Shown here: piece after piece, positions 27,763 to 40,200 of the stretch
Position numbering within the stretch: position 1 is the stretch's first letter
Layout: each line of letters begins with the position of its first letter
Assembly (NCBI RefSeq): GCF_937910895.1
Contig: NZ_CALEMI010000113.1
Coordinates: forward strand, 1 to 64,000
Reading direction: 5' to 3'
Length of the DNA stretch: 64,000 nucleotides
Source of the DNA: an uncultured Dokdonia sp.
GTDB lineage: Bacteria; Bacteroidota; Bacteroidia; Flavobacteriales; Flavobacteriaceae
Program-made: the position numbers and the translations under genes
The notes under the pieces: generated by a model
The model's input: only the letters and a program-made list of their open reading frames with translations
Database searches by the model: none
Told to the model about the DNA's origin: nothing

Positions 27763-30700
27763 ATGAAAAATATTATATACATCATAACTACATTGGTATT
27801 AATTTCTTATAGCAGTTCTGTAAATGGACAAACTACTACTGAAAACCATGTTCATAGTACTACATATAATGTTGCTACTACTAATGGTTCAGTACCAATA
27901 GAAGATAAAATTGAAGAAATTTCCTATTTCGATGGACTTGGTAGACCTTCTGAGACTGTACGAGCAAAAGCAGGGGGAGATAAGGAAAATATAATCACTT
28001 ATTACTCATATGATGGTCTAGGAAGAACTACAAAGAATTATCTGCCTTATGCTACTTCAGGTGAAGTTACTTCTGGGTATCTGAATTTCATTCCTTCAAC
28101 AACGGCTGCATCAGCACAACAAAGTTTTATTCTTAATAAATATCCAGATGATTTTACCTCTGGAATAAATAACACTTATCAAGAAAATCTATATGAAAAT
28201 TCTCCTTTAAATAGAGTTTCTAAGCAAGGATCGGCAGGGTCAGATTGGGCAATCAACACAACAAATGCTAATGACCATACAATCAAATACGATTATTTAG
28301 TAAATGAAGTTAGTGATCAAGTAATTAAATTTACAGTGGATTATATTAACGGTGATATTGAAAAGCCTGAACTTACCTATAGTAACTTTTACTTGCCCAA
28401 TGAATTATATAAAGTTGTTTATAAGGATGAAAATTGGACACCTACTTCTGGAAAAAATCATACTATAGAAGATTATACTGATAAATATGGGCAACTTATC
28501 TTAAAAAGGACATACGATGATGGGATACCACATGACACCAATTATATCTATGATGATTTAGGAAATTTAACATACGTGATTCCCCCAAAAGCTAGTGATG
28601 CTATTATAACAAGTGGTGTTTTTACAGCAGATGGAAAGGAGATATATGCTCCTAATTTCACGAGACCACCAGTCATAGACAATGGTTATGTTACTATGGA
28701 GATATCTCAAAATGTTCTTCAAATCACTATGAATATTACTGCTGGAGGCGGCTATGGTCCCGCGTTAAATACAGGACATGTTGTAAGGATACCATTCGCT
28801 GTGCCTGATGTTCAAATAGGTACTATAAATGTAGGTACAACTGGAAGTGGTTATACCCTTAGTATTGACGATAATTATCTTACTATCACAGGCAGTGGTT
28901 CTGTTCAAAATGTGTTTCAAAACTTTTCAGTTGCTGTAAATACTGGAGTGTCAATTAACCAAGAGATTTTAGATAAGCTTTGTTATCAATATGTATATGA
29001 CACAAGAAACCGTCTGATAGAGAAAAAAGTGCCTCAAAGAGGATGGCAATACATCGTTTATGATAAACTTGATAGACCTATATTAAATCAAGATGCAAAT
29101 CTCAGAGCGGATAATAAATGGCTTTTTACGAAATATGATATTTTTGGAAGAGTTGTTTATACAGGAATTGCAGATATAAATCAAACTCGTTCTTGGTGTC
29201 AAACGACAGCATATGATACAGTAGCGTACCCTAAAAGTTATGAGGAAAAACTAACTAATCCGCATACCGTTGGAGATACAGGAACGGTATATTATACTAA
29301 CCAGACATTCCCTGTAGGGGCGGTAGAGAAATTATATAAGATAAACTATTATGATAATTATAATTTTGATACTGATTATAACAATGGGTTTATTTACGAT
29401 CCATTAAGTGTAGACTCCTATGGTCAAGAGAAGTTAACCAATACAAAAGGATTACTTACGGGAATAAAAACACGAGTGTTAAATACAAACGATTGGATCG
29501 TTACTTTTACTGTATATGATAAGAAATCAAGAAATATTTGGACTGGGTCACATAATAAATACCTTCAAACGACAAATATTAACATTTCAAAACTTTCTTT
29601 CAATGGGATTGTAGAAGAGAATCAAAATATTCATAGAAAAACTGGAAAACCAGAAATAAATGTCAGAGATTACTTTACGTATGATAACCAAAATAGACCT
29701 ATTAAGCATACACAAAGTATCAACAACAGTTCTTTACAGCTTATTAATGAAAATCAATATGATGATCTTGGTCAATTAACTCAAAAAGAAGTTGGAGGAC
29801 TTGAGTCTAGCACCAATGCACTTCAAGAAGTTGATTATGGTTATAACGTCAGAGGTTGGTTAAAAAGTATTAATGATATAAATACGCCAACAGTAAATAC
29901 CGAAGATCTTTTTAGTTTAAAAATAAATTATAATCAAACTGATTTAACAAGCTCATCAAACTCAATACCACTATATGATGGAAATATAGCAGAAACTATA
30001 TGGCGTACTAAAAATGTAGATGAGAGTAATGTAAAAGGGTACTCTCATTCTTATGATGATTTAAATAGGATAAAACAAAGTACTTTTCATCAGAGGTTAA
30101 CCGAGGGAAGTAGTTTTACAGAAGATTTGAGGTTTGAAGAGCGTATAAAAGGATATGACAAAAATGGTAATATATTGGGAATATTCAGATCAGGAGAAGA
30201 AACAGATGATAACAATTTTGTAAAACTATGGGATAACACAGATTATTATTATGATGGAAATCAGCTAAAATCAATAGATGACCTACCACTAGGAAATGCA
30301 ATGAATGATTATAGTTCTTTTTTAGATGAAGGTTTTAAAGACGGGAATACCTTCGGGAATGACTATTTTTATGATGCTAATGGTAATCTGAAATTAGATA
30401 GAAATAAACAAATTACTAATATTGAATATAATTATTTGGATTTGCCTACAGAGATTCATTTTAATGGGGAAGATGGCTTTGTAGAGTCAACAGGTACCGG
30501 AAGTAAATATTCACAGGCTTTATATATTGATGATTTTTCAGACGATTCGATAGATCCTTGGCAAGCATATAGCGGGATGCAAGCACCTTCTATTCAGAAT
30601 AATCAAATGCAAGTGAATTTAGTAAGAGGAGTTGCATATCCAGGTGCGTATACCGAACTTTTTTTAGAAGGAAAACGAGAGCATACTATTTCATTTAATG

Positions 30701-32220
30701 TTGAAAATTTACCAAGTGGATATACAGCAATTCTTGAAGTTCGTCAAGATCAAACAAAGTCAGAGCATGAATATGTAATTAATACCAATGGAGTTCATAC
30801 TTTTACTTTTACGACAGGGTCAGCAGTAAATCATTTTATACGGTTTACATCTAATCAAAGTGGATATGGTCAGAATGATAATTTTTACCTAAGAATAGAC
30901 GACTTTTTAATTCAAGATAATGAAGCAAGAGAAAATACGACTAGAACATCTAAATCAAGTAGTACTATCTCTGGTATTATTTATTATATGTATGATGCAA
31001 CTGGAGAAAAAATTGAAAAAAGAGTGGAAGATTCTGAAGCAGGGACGACGACGACATTTTTATATGATAGAGGAATATATTATAAAGAAAATATCTTAGA
31101 GGATATTATACATCCAGAAGGAGCTATAACACCTCTTAATGGTTCATACACTAATTTTAGATATAAGTTTATTCATAGAGATCATCTAGGGAATAATAGA
31201 GTTGTATATTCAGATATTAATGGAAATGGGACTATTGAAGAAGCATCAGAAATATTAGACGAAAATAACTACTACCCATTTGGACTTGAGCATAAAGGGT
31301 ACAATAATCTTATAAGCTCAAATAGTAATCTAATAGAAGGTTACAAATATAATGGCAAGGAATTTGATGAAGTATTTAATATGAATACGTATGATTTAGG
31401 CGCTAGGCATTATGACCCTGCTTTAGGAAGGTTTTTTACAGTTGATCCAATGGCAGATTTTATCACATATCAATCTCCATATGTAATGGCTGATAACAAT
31501 CCTATTCAAAATATTGATTTTTATGGGCTTGCTAGCAAATGCGAAAGTCTTTGGTGTAAGATTAAAAAGCTATATCATAGTATTATTAATCCTAATGCAG
31601 TTCTTAATCCAAATGGTAATAGATCTATTAAAGAATCAAGAGGTACAGGAGAAAGGCTAGATGAAAAAAAACCAAAACCAAAACCTACCCCTCCCTCACC
31701 TACAAACCCAACAAGACCTAGCATACCAGATATACCAACTGACATAGATGTCTCTCTTATTAAACTTCCTGAAAATTCAATTCCTAATTTAGGGGTTGTA
31801 ACCTATGAACCACCAGGAGGTTTTGGTGACATTGATCCTGGAGATAGATTAAATGTTCCTACTGCAATTAAATTTAGAGAGACATCTATAATAGATAGAG
31901 AAGATGCAGCAACTAATACTACTTTAAATCAAATTATTGCAACATTAAGACAGTATCCTGAAATGAGTTTGTTCATGTATATAAATAGATTAGCTAGTGA
32001 TGATCCTATTACTAGATCAGGATTCGATGACAATCGAAGAAGACGAATTATATCGGAAAGAGCTGCCTCAATAATGACCTATTTAATAGATCAAGGGATA
32101 GATGCTAATAGAATTAAATGGGATTTTGATAACCAACAAATATTTTCTGACAGAACAGATAGATCAAGAATAGATAATCAAAATTTTGAAATTAGAAACA
32201 ATGGTAAAAAGAAAGATTAG
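27763..32220 (+). CDS. Rhs/YD-repeat protein (DUF6443-like N-term) with OmpA-like C-terminal tip
   Basis: Signal peptide; YFDGLGRPSETV, YDGLGRTTKNYLPYA; Rhs core GARHYDPALGRFFTVDPMADF; tip ...RRRIISERAASIMTYLIDQGIDANRI. Confidence 0.75.
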   Translation: MKNIIYIITTLVLISYSSSVNGQTTTENHVHSTTYNVATTNGSVPIEDKIEEISYFDGLGRPSETVRAKAGGDKENIITYYSYDGLGRTTKNYLPYATSGEVTSGYLNFIPSTTAASAQQSFILNKYPDDFTSGINNTYQENLYENSPLNRVSKQGSAGSDWAINTTNANDHTIKYDYLVNEVSDQVIKFTVDYINGDIEKPELTYSNFYLPNELYKVVYKDENWTPTSGKNHTIEDYTDKYGQLILKRTYDDGIPHDTNYIYDDLGNLTYVIPPKASDAIITSGVFTADGKEIYAPNFTRPPVIDNGYVTMEISQNVLQITMNITAGGGYGPALNTGHVVRIPFAVPDVQIGTINVGTTGSGYTLSIDDNYLTITGSGSVQNVFQNFSVAVNTGVSINQEILDKLCYQYVYDTRNRLIEKKVPQRGWQYIVYDKLDRPILNQDANLRADNKWLFTKYDIFGRVVYTGIADINQTRSWCQTTAYDTVAYPKSYEEKLTNPHTVGDTGTVYYTNQTFPVGAVEKLYKINYYDNYNFDTDYNNGFIYDPLSVDSYGQEKLTNTKGLLTGIKTRVLNTNDWIVTFTVYDKKSRNIWTGSHNKYLQTTNINISKLSFNGIVEENQNIHRKTGKPEINVRDYFTYDNQNRPIKHTQSINNSSLQLINENQYDDLGQLTQKEVGGLESSTNALQEVDYGYNVRGWLKSINDINTPTVNTEDLFSLKINYNQTDLTSSSNSIPLYDGNIAETIWRTKNVDESNVKGYSHSYDDLNRIKQSTFHQRLTEGSSFTEDLRFEERIKGYDKNGNILGIFRSGEETDDNNFVKLWDNTDYYYDGNQLKSIDDLPLGNAMNDYSSFLDEGFKDGNTFGNDYFYDANGNLKLDRNKQITNIEYNYLDLPTEIHFNGEDGFVESTGTGSKYSQALYIDDFSDDSIDPWQAYSGMQAPSIQNNQMQVNLVRGVAYPGAYTELFLEGKREHTISFNVENLPSGYTAILEVRQDQTKSEHEYVINTNGVHTFTFTTGSAVNHFIRFTSNQSGYGQNDNFYLRIDDFLIQDNEARENTTRTSKSSSTISGIIYYMYDATGEKIEKRVEDSEAGTTTTFLYDRGIYYKENILEDIIHPEGAITPLNGSYTNFRYKFIHRDHLGNNRVVYSDINGNGTIEEASEILDENNYYPFGLEHKGYNNLISSNSNLIEGYKYNGKEFDEVFNMNTYDLGARHYDPALGRFFTVDPMADFITYQSPYVMADNNPIQNIDFYGLASKCESLWCKIKKLYHSIINPNAVLNPNGNRSIKESRGTGERLDEKKPKPKPTPPSPTNPTRPSIPDIPTDIDVSLIKLPENSIPNLGVVTYEPPGGFGDIDPGDRLNVPTAIKFRETSIIDREDAATNTTLNQIIATLRQYPEMSLFMYINRLASDDPITRSGFDDNRRRRIISERAASIMTYLIDQGIDANRIKWDFDNQQIFSDRTDRSRIDNQNFEIRNNGKKKD

Positions 32221-32785
32221 TAACAATATTATTTTATATAAAATAATCACTGTTTTTATATTTTTAAATAGCTCTATTTCTTGCTATAGCCAAGAAAAAG
32301 TAGTAAGCGACAGTATACTTTGGCAACATGACAGACCTCTTAAATGGTCTGATTTTAAAGGTTATCCTGAAAAATCACCCTATAATACGATAGCACGAAC
32401 CTACAGTAATATTAGAATAATAGATAGGTATCTAGATGGTAGAATTCCAAAATATAGAATTGGCTCTTATTTTTTCACAAAAAAATCTTGGACGACTGTA
32501 AAAGATTCAATCACTCTCAAACATGAGCAAGTTCATTTTGATATTTCGGAATTATATGCAAGAAAAATTAGAAAAATTTTTGACAGTTTAAATAATAATT
32601 TAATTGAGGATTATAGAATTTATGTAGAAGAAGCATCTAAGTTGATTAATAAAGCAAATGAGGTGAATTCTCAATATGATTCAGAAGTTTATTTTAATGA
32701 AATAAAACAGAAAGAATGGATAGATAGTATAGCAAAGGAGTTGGACTCATTAAAAGATTATAGGTACAGGGCCGTTAATAAATAA
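32201..32785 (+). CDS. secreted DUF922-like putative Zn-binding protein
   Basis: ATG at 32201 preferred over TTG at 32186; LKHEQVHFDISELYARKIRK (HExxH). Confidence 0.55.
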   Translation: MVKRKISNNIILYKIITVFIFLNSSISCYSQEKVVSDSILWQHDRPLKWSDFKGYPEKSPYNTIARTYSNIRIIDRYLDGRIPKYRIGSYFFTKKSWTTVKDSITLKHEQVHFDISELYARKIRKIFDSLNNNLIEDYRIYVEEASKLINKANEVNSQYDSEVYFNEIKQKEWIDSIAKELDSLKDYRYRAVNK

Positions 32786-32856
32786 TGGCTATCATCTGCA
32801 CAATTTTTATAATTTAATTATCTGCCTGTTAACGAGTTTCGCACTGCTGTTGCAAT

Positions 32857-32992
32857 GACCATTTTACAATAATGTTTCCCATTTGTGGGATTCGCCAAAA
32901 ATGAGATCGTAGCAAATAGTATTTAAAAACTAGAATTTAAATTAGAGGTAAAGTTATTTTATCAGCTTTGCTTTTAATGTTTTTAAAACTTG
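32857..32992. repeat. IS-end-like ~135 bp repeat, solo copy
   Basis: Matches 54371-54508 next to a transposase fragment, with scattered mismatches. Confidence 0.6.
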
Positions 32993-33252
32993 TTTAATTT
33001 CATAAAATACTACTATGGGTTAAAAAAATAAAAAAATGGTAAATCAAAACCTAGAGACTGAAATAGAGTAAATATACTGTCTTGTTCTGAATTAAAACAA
33101 AGTCATTTATATGAATGTTTATTTTAAAAAAATATCGGAACTTAAAAATTTGACTATTAATTTTTTAAGTAAAATTGACATCAATATATTGTTCAATATC
33201 AGCTATTTTAGATAAATTACTTAAAATAATTATCTATGTTTGTACTTGTAAA

Positions 33253-33287
33253 ATTGAAATAATTGTCAAGCTAACGATTATTTCAAT
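33253..33287. promoter_or_regulatory. 11-bp inverted repeat upstream of Rhs copy 2
   Basis: Copy of 23779-23813. Confidence 0.35.
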
Positions 33288-33425
33288 ACATTTAAAAAGC
33301 ACCACACCCCCTATTTTTTAATAACAGATACGTCTGCACATAGTTATATATCATAATGTTATGATACAAAACTATGAGTTGGCTAATAAATTAGTATGTA
33401 AAATTTTAATTAACCGCAGTTACTT

Positions 33426-36400
33426 ATGAACACTCGTAATACCATTATTCTCTTTTTGTTACTTTTCTCTGCTTCATTATTTGCACAAGGACTAAGTCGT
33501 AATACAGAGTTTAGTCCTAAAAGCCCTGAAGTTGCTTCCATGCCAAGATTTGATAATCAAAGTATCAACGAGTATACAGGGAAAGCTAATATTAATATTC
33601 CGTTAGTTTCACTTCCGTTTGACTTCACGTCTATTAATTTAAGTCTTAACTATGATTCAGGTGGAGTACGTACCGATCAAGAGGCAAGTTGGGTAGGTCT
33701 TGGCTGGAATATGACGGGTGTGCCTATTGTTACAAGAACAATTAATGGTAGTAGTGATATAGGTTCAAAAAAAACACAACCAACAACACAAGGATATGCT
33801 CAAAACCAAGCAAATATTCCTGGGTATCCTAGCCCAAGTTTTATTCAATATCTTGAGGATTCTCCTTTAAGAGCCGCAGGTATGTTTGTCGACACTCAAC
33901 CAGACATTTTTACGGCCAATTTACTTAACGGATCTGTTAAATTTCAGCTATCCAGAGGGGGTCCGTTGGATGATTTCACAGGAATACTACTTGATGAAAG
34001 TAGAGCTGTTATTGAGTTTGATAATCAGTTAAAGAATTTTACAATTACAGACGATAGTGGGTATATATATCTTTTTGAAGATAAAGAATACGCATCAAAC
34101 TTTTCTTATGCCAATCTTCAAGTACCATTATCTAGTGGGTATTGGAATTTTGAAGGACATAGCGGTGATTTTTCTTGGATTCTAGGCCAAGATATTAATA
34201 CTATAACAAGTTGGTATATCACAAAGATTACCTCTCCAAATGGCATAGAAGTTAAGTTTAATTATTCAGGAGAAAAGTATGATCCAATGCGTGAATTCCT
34301 AAATAATTATACTCCTCATCTTATACTAAGTACTTCAAATGAATACACCATGAGTCAACTAGCGATCTGTGATGAAGGTGGGGCTGATTTAAACCCTGTT
34401 CCAAATGTTTCTAAACAATGGAGTAGAAGTATTCTTGAAGTTAAATATTTACAAGAAATTATTAATTTAAGTACTGGAGAACGTATAGGCTTTAAACTAG
34501 GAGATAGAGATGATATAGTTGCCTATGACAAGACAAAACATCTATATGCTCAAAATACGGAAATACCTAATATTCCTATTGGAGCAGACAATAGAGCAAA
34601 ACAAATCAATGCTATAGAACACTATTCTAATACTGGGGATATTATCAAACATATAGATTTTCATACTAGTTATTTCAACCAAGATGATGCTAATGAGGTG
34701 TATAAAGACAATTATTTAAGATTGAAATTGGACAAAGTATCTATCGACAACCAGAATTATAATTTTCAATATGATAGCCCCAATGATTTACCAATAAAAA
34801 CAACTACAGGAAGTGATTTCTGGGGTTTTTATAATGGTAGAGATAACGATATACGTAATCCCAGCATGGTATGGGATCAAACAATGTCAGCTTGGGCTAA
34901 TTGTAATGGAAGTTTACCCTCTAGTTTTGCTTATAGTGGAGGGCATAAAGGGAGTTTGTTTTCATATGGAAAAATAGGTTCTTTGACTAGAATTACATAC
35001 CCAACCTCAGGATATACAACTTTCGATTATGAACCTAATACGATTACTATTGCTTCTAATTCTTCTAATGCTGAGTATAGACAATACACTTCGATGTATT
35101 TAGAAACGAATAATAATGAAATAGGATACCCTAAAAATGCAATTTCTCAAGGAAGTGAGACTTATGCGGTAGGTGGCTTAAGAGTTCAATCCATAAATAA
35201 TTATGATAAAAATAATCAATTGGTAACTAAAACTGATTTTTCTTATGAAGTGGCTAATGGTCAAAATTTAGAGTCCAGCGGAGTATTAATGAATGATTTA
35301 CTCTTTTATTATACTTTAGAAGATTGGATTCAAAATGATTATATCCAGTCTCATTTAAATATATCTAGCTCAAATAAAGTATATCCAGTAAATAGTGCAT
35401 TAGGGAGTCATATCGGTTATTCAAGAGTTGAGACGGCTAGATTTGACTTAGTTAACGGCCAGAACAATGGGAAAGTTATACATGAATTTATAAATAAACC
35501 AAATATAAGGCAACAGTCGACTTCTCAGAACCTCAATGCAACAGATGCAGCACCTGTAATTTTTGAAGAAGGAAATGGACAACTCCTTAAAGAATATGTT
35601 TATGATGGTGATACCACACCTAAGCTAGTCAAAGAAACGATTAACACCTATCAAAATGTTAGTAGCCATGCAGGTTGGGCATGGAAACCCTATTATTCAG
35701 TTCTTAACCTTACTCTTTCAAATTATGGTACTGCTGTACAATTTGCTAAGGTTTTCGATTATTTTCGTTACGATACAAAGCGAACATATTCATTACTTAC
35801 GGAGTCAGTTGTTAGAGATCATTTTGATAATAATGGAGTTATGGAGCGAATCACTTCTTATTCTTATACCAATAAACATCAATTACAAGAAAGGGTATTG
35901 ACTTCAGCCCAAGATCCAAATTTTGAGTCAAAAGAATTACTGTATTATCCTAATTCGATTGAATTTGGGGTTGATCAACTCAGTAGAATGTCAGCATTAG
36001 TTGATAGAAATAGGATAGGGAGTCCTGTATATCAGAGACGCTATAGAAACGGACGTTTTGTTGATCATAGCCTTTATACATTCAGTAATTTTGGGTCAAA
36101 AATACTCCCTAATACCCTTAAATATTCAAACACAGATGGTTCTTTTAATCAGATGGATACAGAAATTATCTATCTGTCTTACAATCCATATGGACGATTG
36201 AAAGAATATACTATAGAAGATGGTATCACCTCTAGATATGTATGGGGTAACGAATATTCAAATGTATTAGCTCGTATTGTAAATTATGATAGTAACTCCG
36301 TTGAGCCTGAAATGATAGTTGACCAAATGGTAATGGACAATCCTTCTTCTAATGAAACTTTAATTAGAGAGGAAATTGACAAAATTCGTGATCATCAAGA

Positions 36401-37232
36401 TTATTCAAATAGCTTTATAACAGACTATAATTATATCTCTGGTATTGGAGTAAATAAAATACGAAATGAGCGAGAGGAGAATATGTTTTATGAATATGAC
36501 CCTAATGAACGATTACAAAAAGTAAGGGATTATCAAGGGAATCTTCTTCAAGAATATTCATATAACAATACAAATAATGAAAATATTTGTTTAGATTGTT
36601 TACCTACTCTAGATGTATCGTCAAACGTAGGATATGAAGCTTATGTAAATCAAAATATAATTTTTTCGCTTTCTATTCCTTCTGGTCAGTCTTCTATCTC
36701 AAAATGGATAGTATATTATGGAGATGATTATATAGATAAAGGGTCTGGAGCTCCCCCATCTTCGTTTAACTATACTTTTCACAGTACAGGATTAAAACCT
36801 ATTCGAATCTTCACATATCATAGTAATGGACAGGTATTATCGGGGAATATAAATGTGAGAGTTTATAATGGAGCGATTCCTGGAGGAGACGTTTTCTTTG
36901 ATAATATTGTAACACAAAGTGAGAGTCAAAAAACAGCTACCTTAACAGGAGACGTAGGATCAGTAGTTTCCTATTCAATTGTACATGGAGGTGATAATAC
37001 TGGAAATCATACAGGATTTGTTTCTATTGGTGGACAAGCTTTTAATACAACAACGGGACAAAGTTTTTCGGGACAAATAACACTTACAAATGGAACTGCT
37101 AATTGTGTTATTAATAATTATGGGGGTGGCTCAAACTCTGGAGTATCATCAGTCAATGTAACATTGACCACAACAAGTATTGGTCAAACAGCAAGCCCAA
37201 GTTCAATTAATATAACACGCTCATACTTCTAG
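33426..37232 (+). CDS. secreted YD/Rhs-associated protein, copy 2 (same translation as 23952..27758)
   Basis: 1268 aa, identical in the supplied track. Confidence 0.75.
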   Translation: MNTRNTIILFLLLFSASLFAQGLSRNTEFSPKSPEVASMPRFDNQSINEYTGKANINIPLVSLPFDFTSINLSLNYDSGGVRTDQEASWVGLGWNMTGVPIVTRTINGSSDIGSKKTQPTTQGYAQNQANIPGYPSPSFIQYLEDSPLRAAGMFVDTQPDIFTANLLNGSVKFQLSRGGPLDDFTGILLDESRAVIEFDNQLKNFTITDDSGYIYLFEDKEYASNFSYANLQVPLSSGYWNFEGHSGDFSWILGQDINTITSWYITKITSPNGIEVKFNYSGEKYDPMREFLNNYTPHLILSTSNEYTMSQLAICDEGGADLNPVPNVSKQWSRSILEVKYLQEIINLSTGERIGFKLGDRDDIVAYDKTKHLYAQNTEIPNIPIGADNRAKQINAIEHYSNTGDIIKHIDFHTSYFNQDDANEVYKDNYLRLKLDKVSIDNQNYNFQYDSPNDLPIKTTTGSDFWGFYNGRDNDIRNPSMVWDQTMSAWANCNGSLPSSFAYSGGHKGSLFSYGKIGSLTRITYPTSGYTTFDYEPNTITIASNSSNAEYRQYTSMYLETNNNEIGYPKNAISQGSETYAVGGLRVQSINNYDKNNQLVTKTDFSYEVANGQNLESSGVLMNDLLFYYTLEDWIQNDYIQSHLNISSSNKVYPVNSALGSHIGYSRVETARFDLVNGQNNGKVIHEFINKPNIRQQSTSQNLNATDAAPVIFEEGNGQLLKEYVYDGDTTPKLVKETINTYQNVSSHAGWAWKPYYSVLNLTLSNYGTAVQFAKVFDYFRYDTKRTYSLLTESVVRDHFDNNGVMERITSYSYTNKHQLQERVLTSAQDPNFESKELLYYPNSIEFGVDQLSRMSALVDRNRIGSPVYQRRYRNGRFVDHSLYTFSNFGSKILPNTLKYSNTDGSFNQMDTEIIYLSYNPYGRLKEYTIEDGITSRYVWGNEYSNVLARIVNYDSNSVEPEMIVDQMVMDNPSSNETLIREEIDKIRDHQDYSNSFITDYNYISGIGVNKIRNEREENMFYEYDPNERLQKVRDYQGNLLQEYSYNNTNNENICLDCLPTLDVSSNVGYEAYVNQNIIFSLSIPSGQSSISKWIVYYGDDYIDKGSGAPPSSFNYTFHSTGLKPIRIFTYHSNGQVLSGNINVRVYNGAIPGGDVFFDNIVTQSESQKTATLTGDVGSVVSYSIVHGGDNTGNHTGFVSIGGQAFNTTTGQSFSGQITLTNGTANCVINNYGGGSNSGVSSVNVTLTTTSIGQTASPSSINITRSYF

Positions 37233-37236
37233 AACT

Positions 37237-40200
37237 ATGAAAAATATTATATACATCATAACTACATTGGTATTAATTTCTTATAGCAGTTCTGTAAATG
37301 GACAAACTACTACTGAAAACCATGTTCATAGTACTACATATAATGTTGCTACTACTAATGGTTCAGTACCAATAGAAGATAAAATTGAAGAAATTTCCTA
37401 TTTCGATGGACTTGGTAGACCTTCTGAGACTGTACGAGCAAAAGCAGGGGGAGATAAGGAAAATATAATCACTTATTACTCATATGATGGTCTAGGAAGA
37501 ACTACAAAGAATTATCTGCCTTATGCTACTTCAGGTGAAGTTACTTCTGGGTATCTGAATTTCATTCCTTCAACAACGGCTGCATCAGCACAACAAAGTT
37601 TTATTCTTAATAAATATCCAGATGATTTTACCTCTGGAATAAATAACACTTATCAAGAAAATCTATATGAAAATTCTCCTTTAAATAGAGTTTCTAAGCA
37701 AGGATCGGCAGGGTCAGATTGGGCAATCAACACAACAAATGCTAATGACCATACAATCAAATACGATTATTTAGTAAATGAAGTTAGTGATCAAGTAATT
37801 AAATTTACAGTGGATTATATTAACGGTGATATTGAAAAGCCTGAACTTACCTATAGTAACTTTTACTTGCCCAATGAATTATATAAAGTTGTTTATAAGG
37901 ATGAAAATTGGACACCTACTTCTGGAAAAAATCATACTATAGAAGATTATACTGATAAATATGGGCAACTTATCTTAAAAAGGACATACGATGATGGGAT
38001 ACCACATGACACCAATTATATCTATGATGATTTAGGAAATTTAACATACGTGATTCCCCCAAAAGCTAGTGATGCTATTATAACAAGTGGTGTTTTTACA
38101 GCAGATGGAAAGGAGATATATGCTCCTAATTTCACGAGACCACCAGTCATAGACAATGGTTATGTTACTATGGAGATATCTCAAAATGTTCTTCAAATCA
38201 CTATGAATATTACTGCTGGAGGCGGCTATGGTCCCGCGTTAAATACAGGACATGTTGTAAGGATACCATTCGCTGTGCCTGATGTTCAAATAGGTACTAT
38301 AAATGTAGGTACAACTGGAAGTGGTTATACCCTTAGTATTGACGATAATTATCTTACTATCACAGGCAGTGGTTCTGTTCAAAATGTGTTTCAAAACTTT
38401 TCAGTTGCTGTAAATACTGGAGTGTCAATTAACCAAGAGATTTTAGATAAGCTTTGTTATCAATATGTATATGACACAAGAAACCGTCTGATAGAGAAAA
38501 AAGTGCCTCAAAGAGGATGGCAATACATCGTTTATGATAAACTTGATAGACCTATATTAAATCAAGATGCAAATCTCAGAGCGGATAATAAATGGCTTTT
38601 TACGAAATATGATATTTTTGGAAGAGTTGTTTATACAGGAATTGCAGATATAAATCAAACTCGTTCTTGGTGTCAAACGACAGCATATGATACAGTAGCG
38701 TACCCTAAAAGTTATGAGGAAAAACTAACTAATCCGCATACCGTTGGAGATACAGGAACGGTATATTATACTAACCAGACATTCCCTGTAGGGGCGGTAG
38801 AGAAATTATATAAGATAAACTATTATGATAATTATAATTTTGATACTGATTATAACAATGGGTTTATTTACGATCCATTAAGTGTAGACTCCTATGGTCA
38901 AGAGAAGTTAACCAATACAAAAGGATTACTTACGGGAATAAAAACACGAGTGTTAAATACAAACGATTGGATCGTTACTTTTACTGTATATGATAAGAAA
39001 TCAAGAAATATTTGGACTGGGTCACATAATAAATACCTTCAAACGACAAATATTAACATTTCAAAACTTTCTTTCAATGGGATTGTAGAAGAGAATCAAA
39101 ATATTCATAGAAAAACTGGAAAACCAGAAATAAATGTCAGAGATTACTTTACGTATGATAACCAAAATAGACCTATTAAGCATACACAAAGTATCAACAA
39201 CAGTTCTTTACAGCTTATTAATGAAAATCAATATGATGATCTTGGTCAATTAACTCAAAAAGAAGTTGGAGGACTTGAGTCTAGCACCAATGCACTTCAA
39301 GAAGTTGATTATGGTTATAACGTCAGAGGTTGGTTAAAAAGTATTAATGATATAAATACGCCAACAGTAAATACCGAAGATCTTTTTAGTTTAAAAATAA
39401 ATTATAATCAAACTGATTTAACAAGCTCATCAAACTCAATACCACTATATGATGGAAATATAGCAGAAACTATATGGCGTACTAAAAATGTAGATGAGAG
39501 TAATGTAAAAGGGTACTCTCATTCTTATGATGATTTAAATAGGATAAAACAAAGTACTTTTCATCAGAGGTTAACCGAGGGAAGTAGTTTTACAGAAGAT
39601 TTGAGGTTTGAAGAGCGTATAAAAGGATATGACAAAAATGGTAATATATTGGGAATATTCAGATCAGGAGAAGAAACAGATGATAACAATTTTGTAAAAC
39701 TATGGGATAACACAGATTATTATTATGATGGAAATCAGCTAAAATCAATAGATGACCTACCACTAGGAAATGCAATGAATGATTATAGTTCTTTTTTAGA
39801 TGAAGGTTTTAAAGACGGGAATACCTTCGGGAATGACTATTTTTATGATGCTAATGGTAATCTGAAATTAGATAGAAATAAACAAATTACTAATATTGAA
39901 TATAATTATTTGGATTTGCCTACAGAGATTCATTTTAATGGGGAAGATGGCTTTGTAGAGTCAACAGGTACCGGAAGTAAATATTCACAGGCTTTATATA
40001 TTGATGATTTTTCAGACGATTCGATAGATCCTTGGCAAGCATATAGCGGGATGCAAGCACCTTCTATTCAGAATAATCAAATGCAAGTGAATTTAGTAAG
40101 AGGAGTTGCATATCCAGGTGCGTATACCGAACTTTTTTTAGAAGGAAAACGAGAGCATACTATTTCATTTAATGTTGAAAATTTACCAAGTGGATATACA

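Larger units (their letters stand above)
23605..31377 (+). repeat. direct repeat copy 1 (~7.77 kb) of the Rhs module with its upstream region
   Basis: Constant offset of 9474 to copy 2 at both ends; encoded proteins identical in the shared part. Confidence 0.85.
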
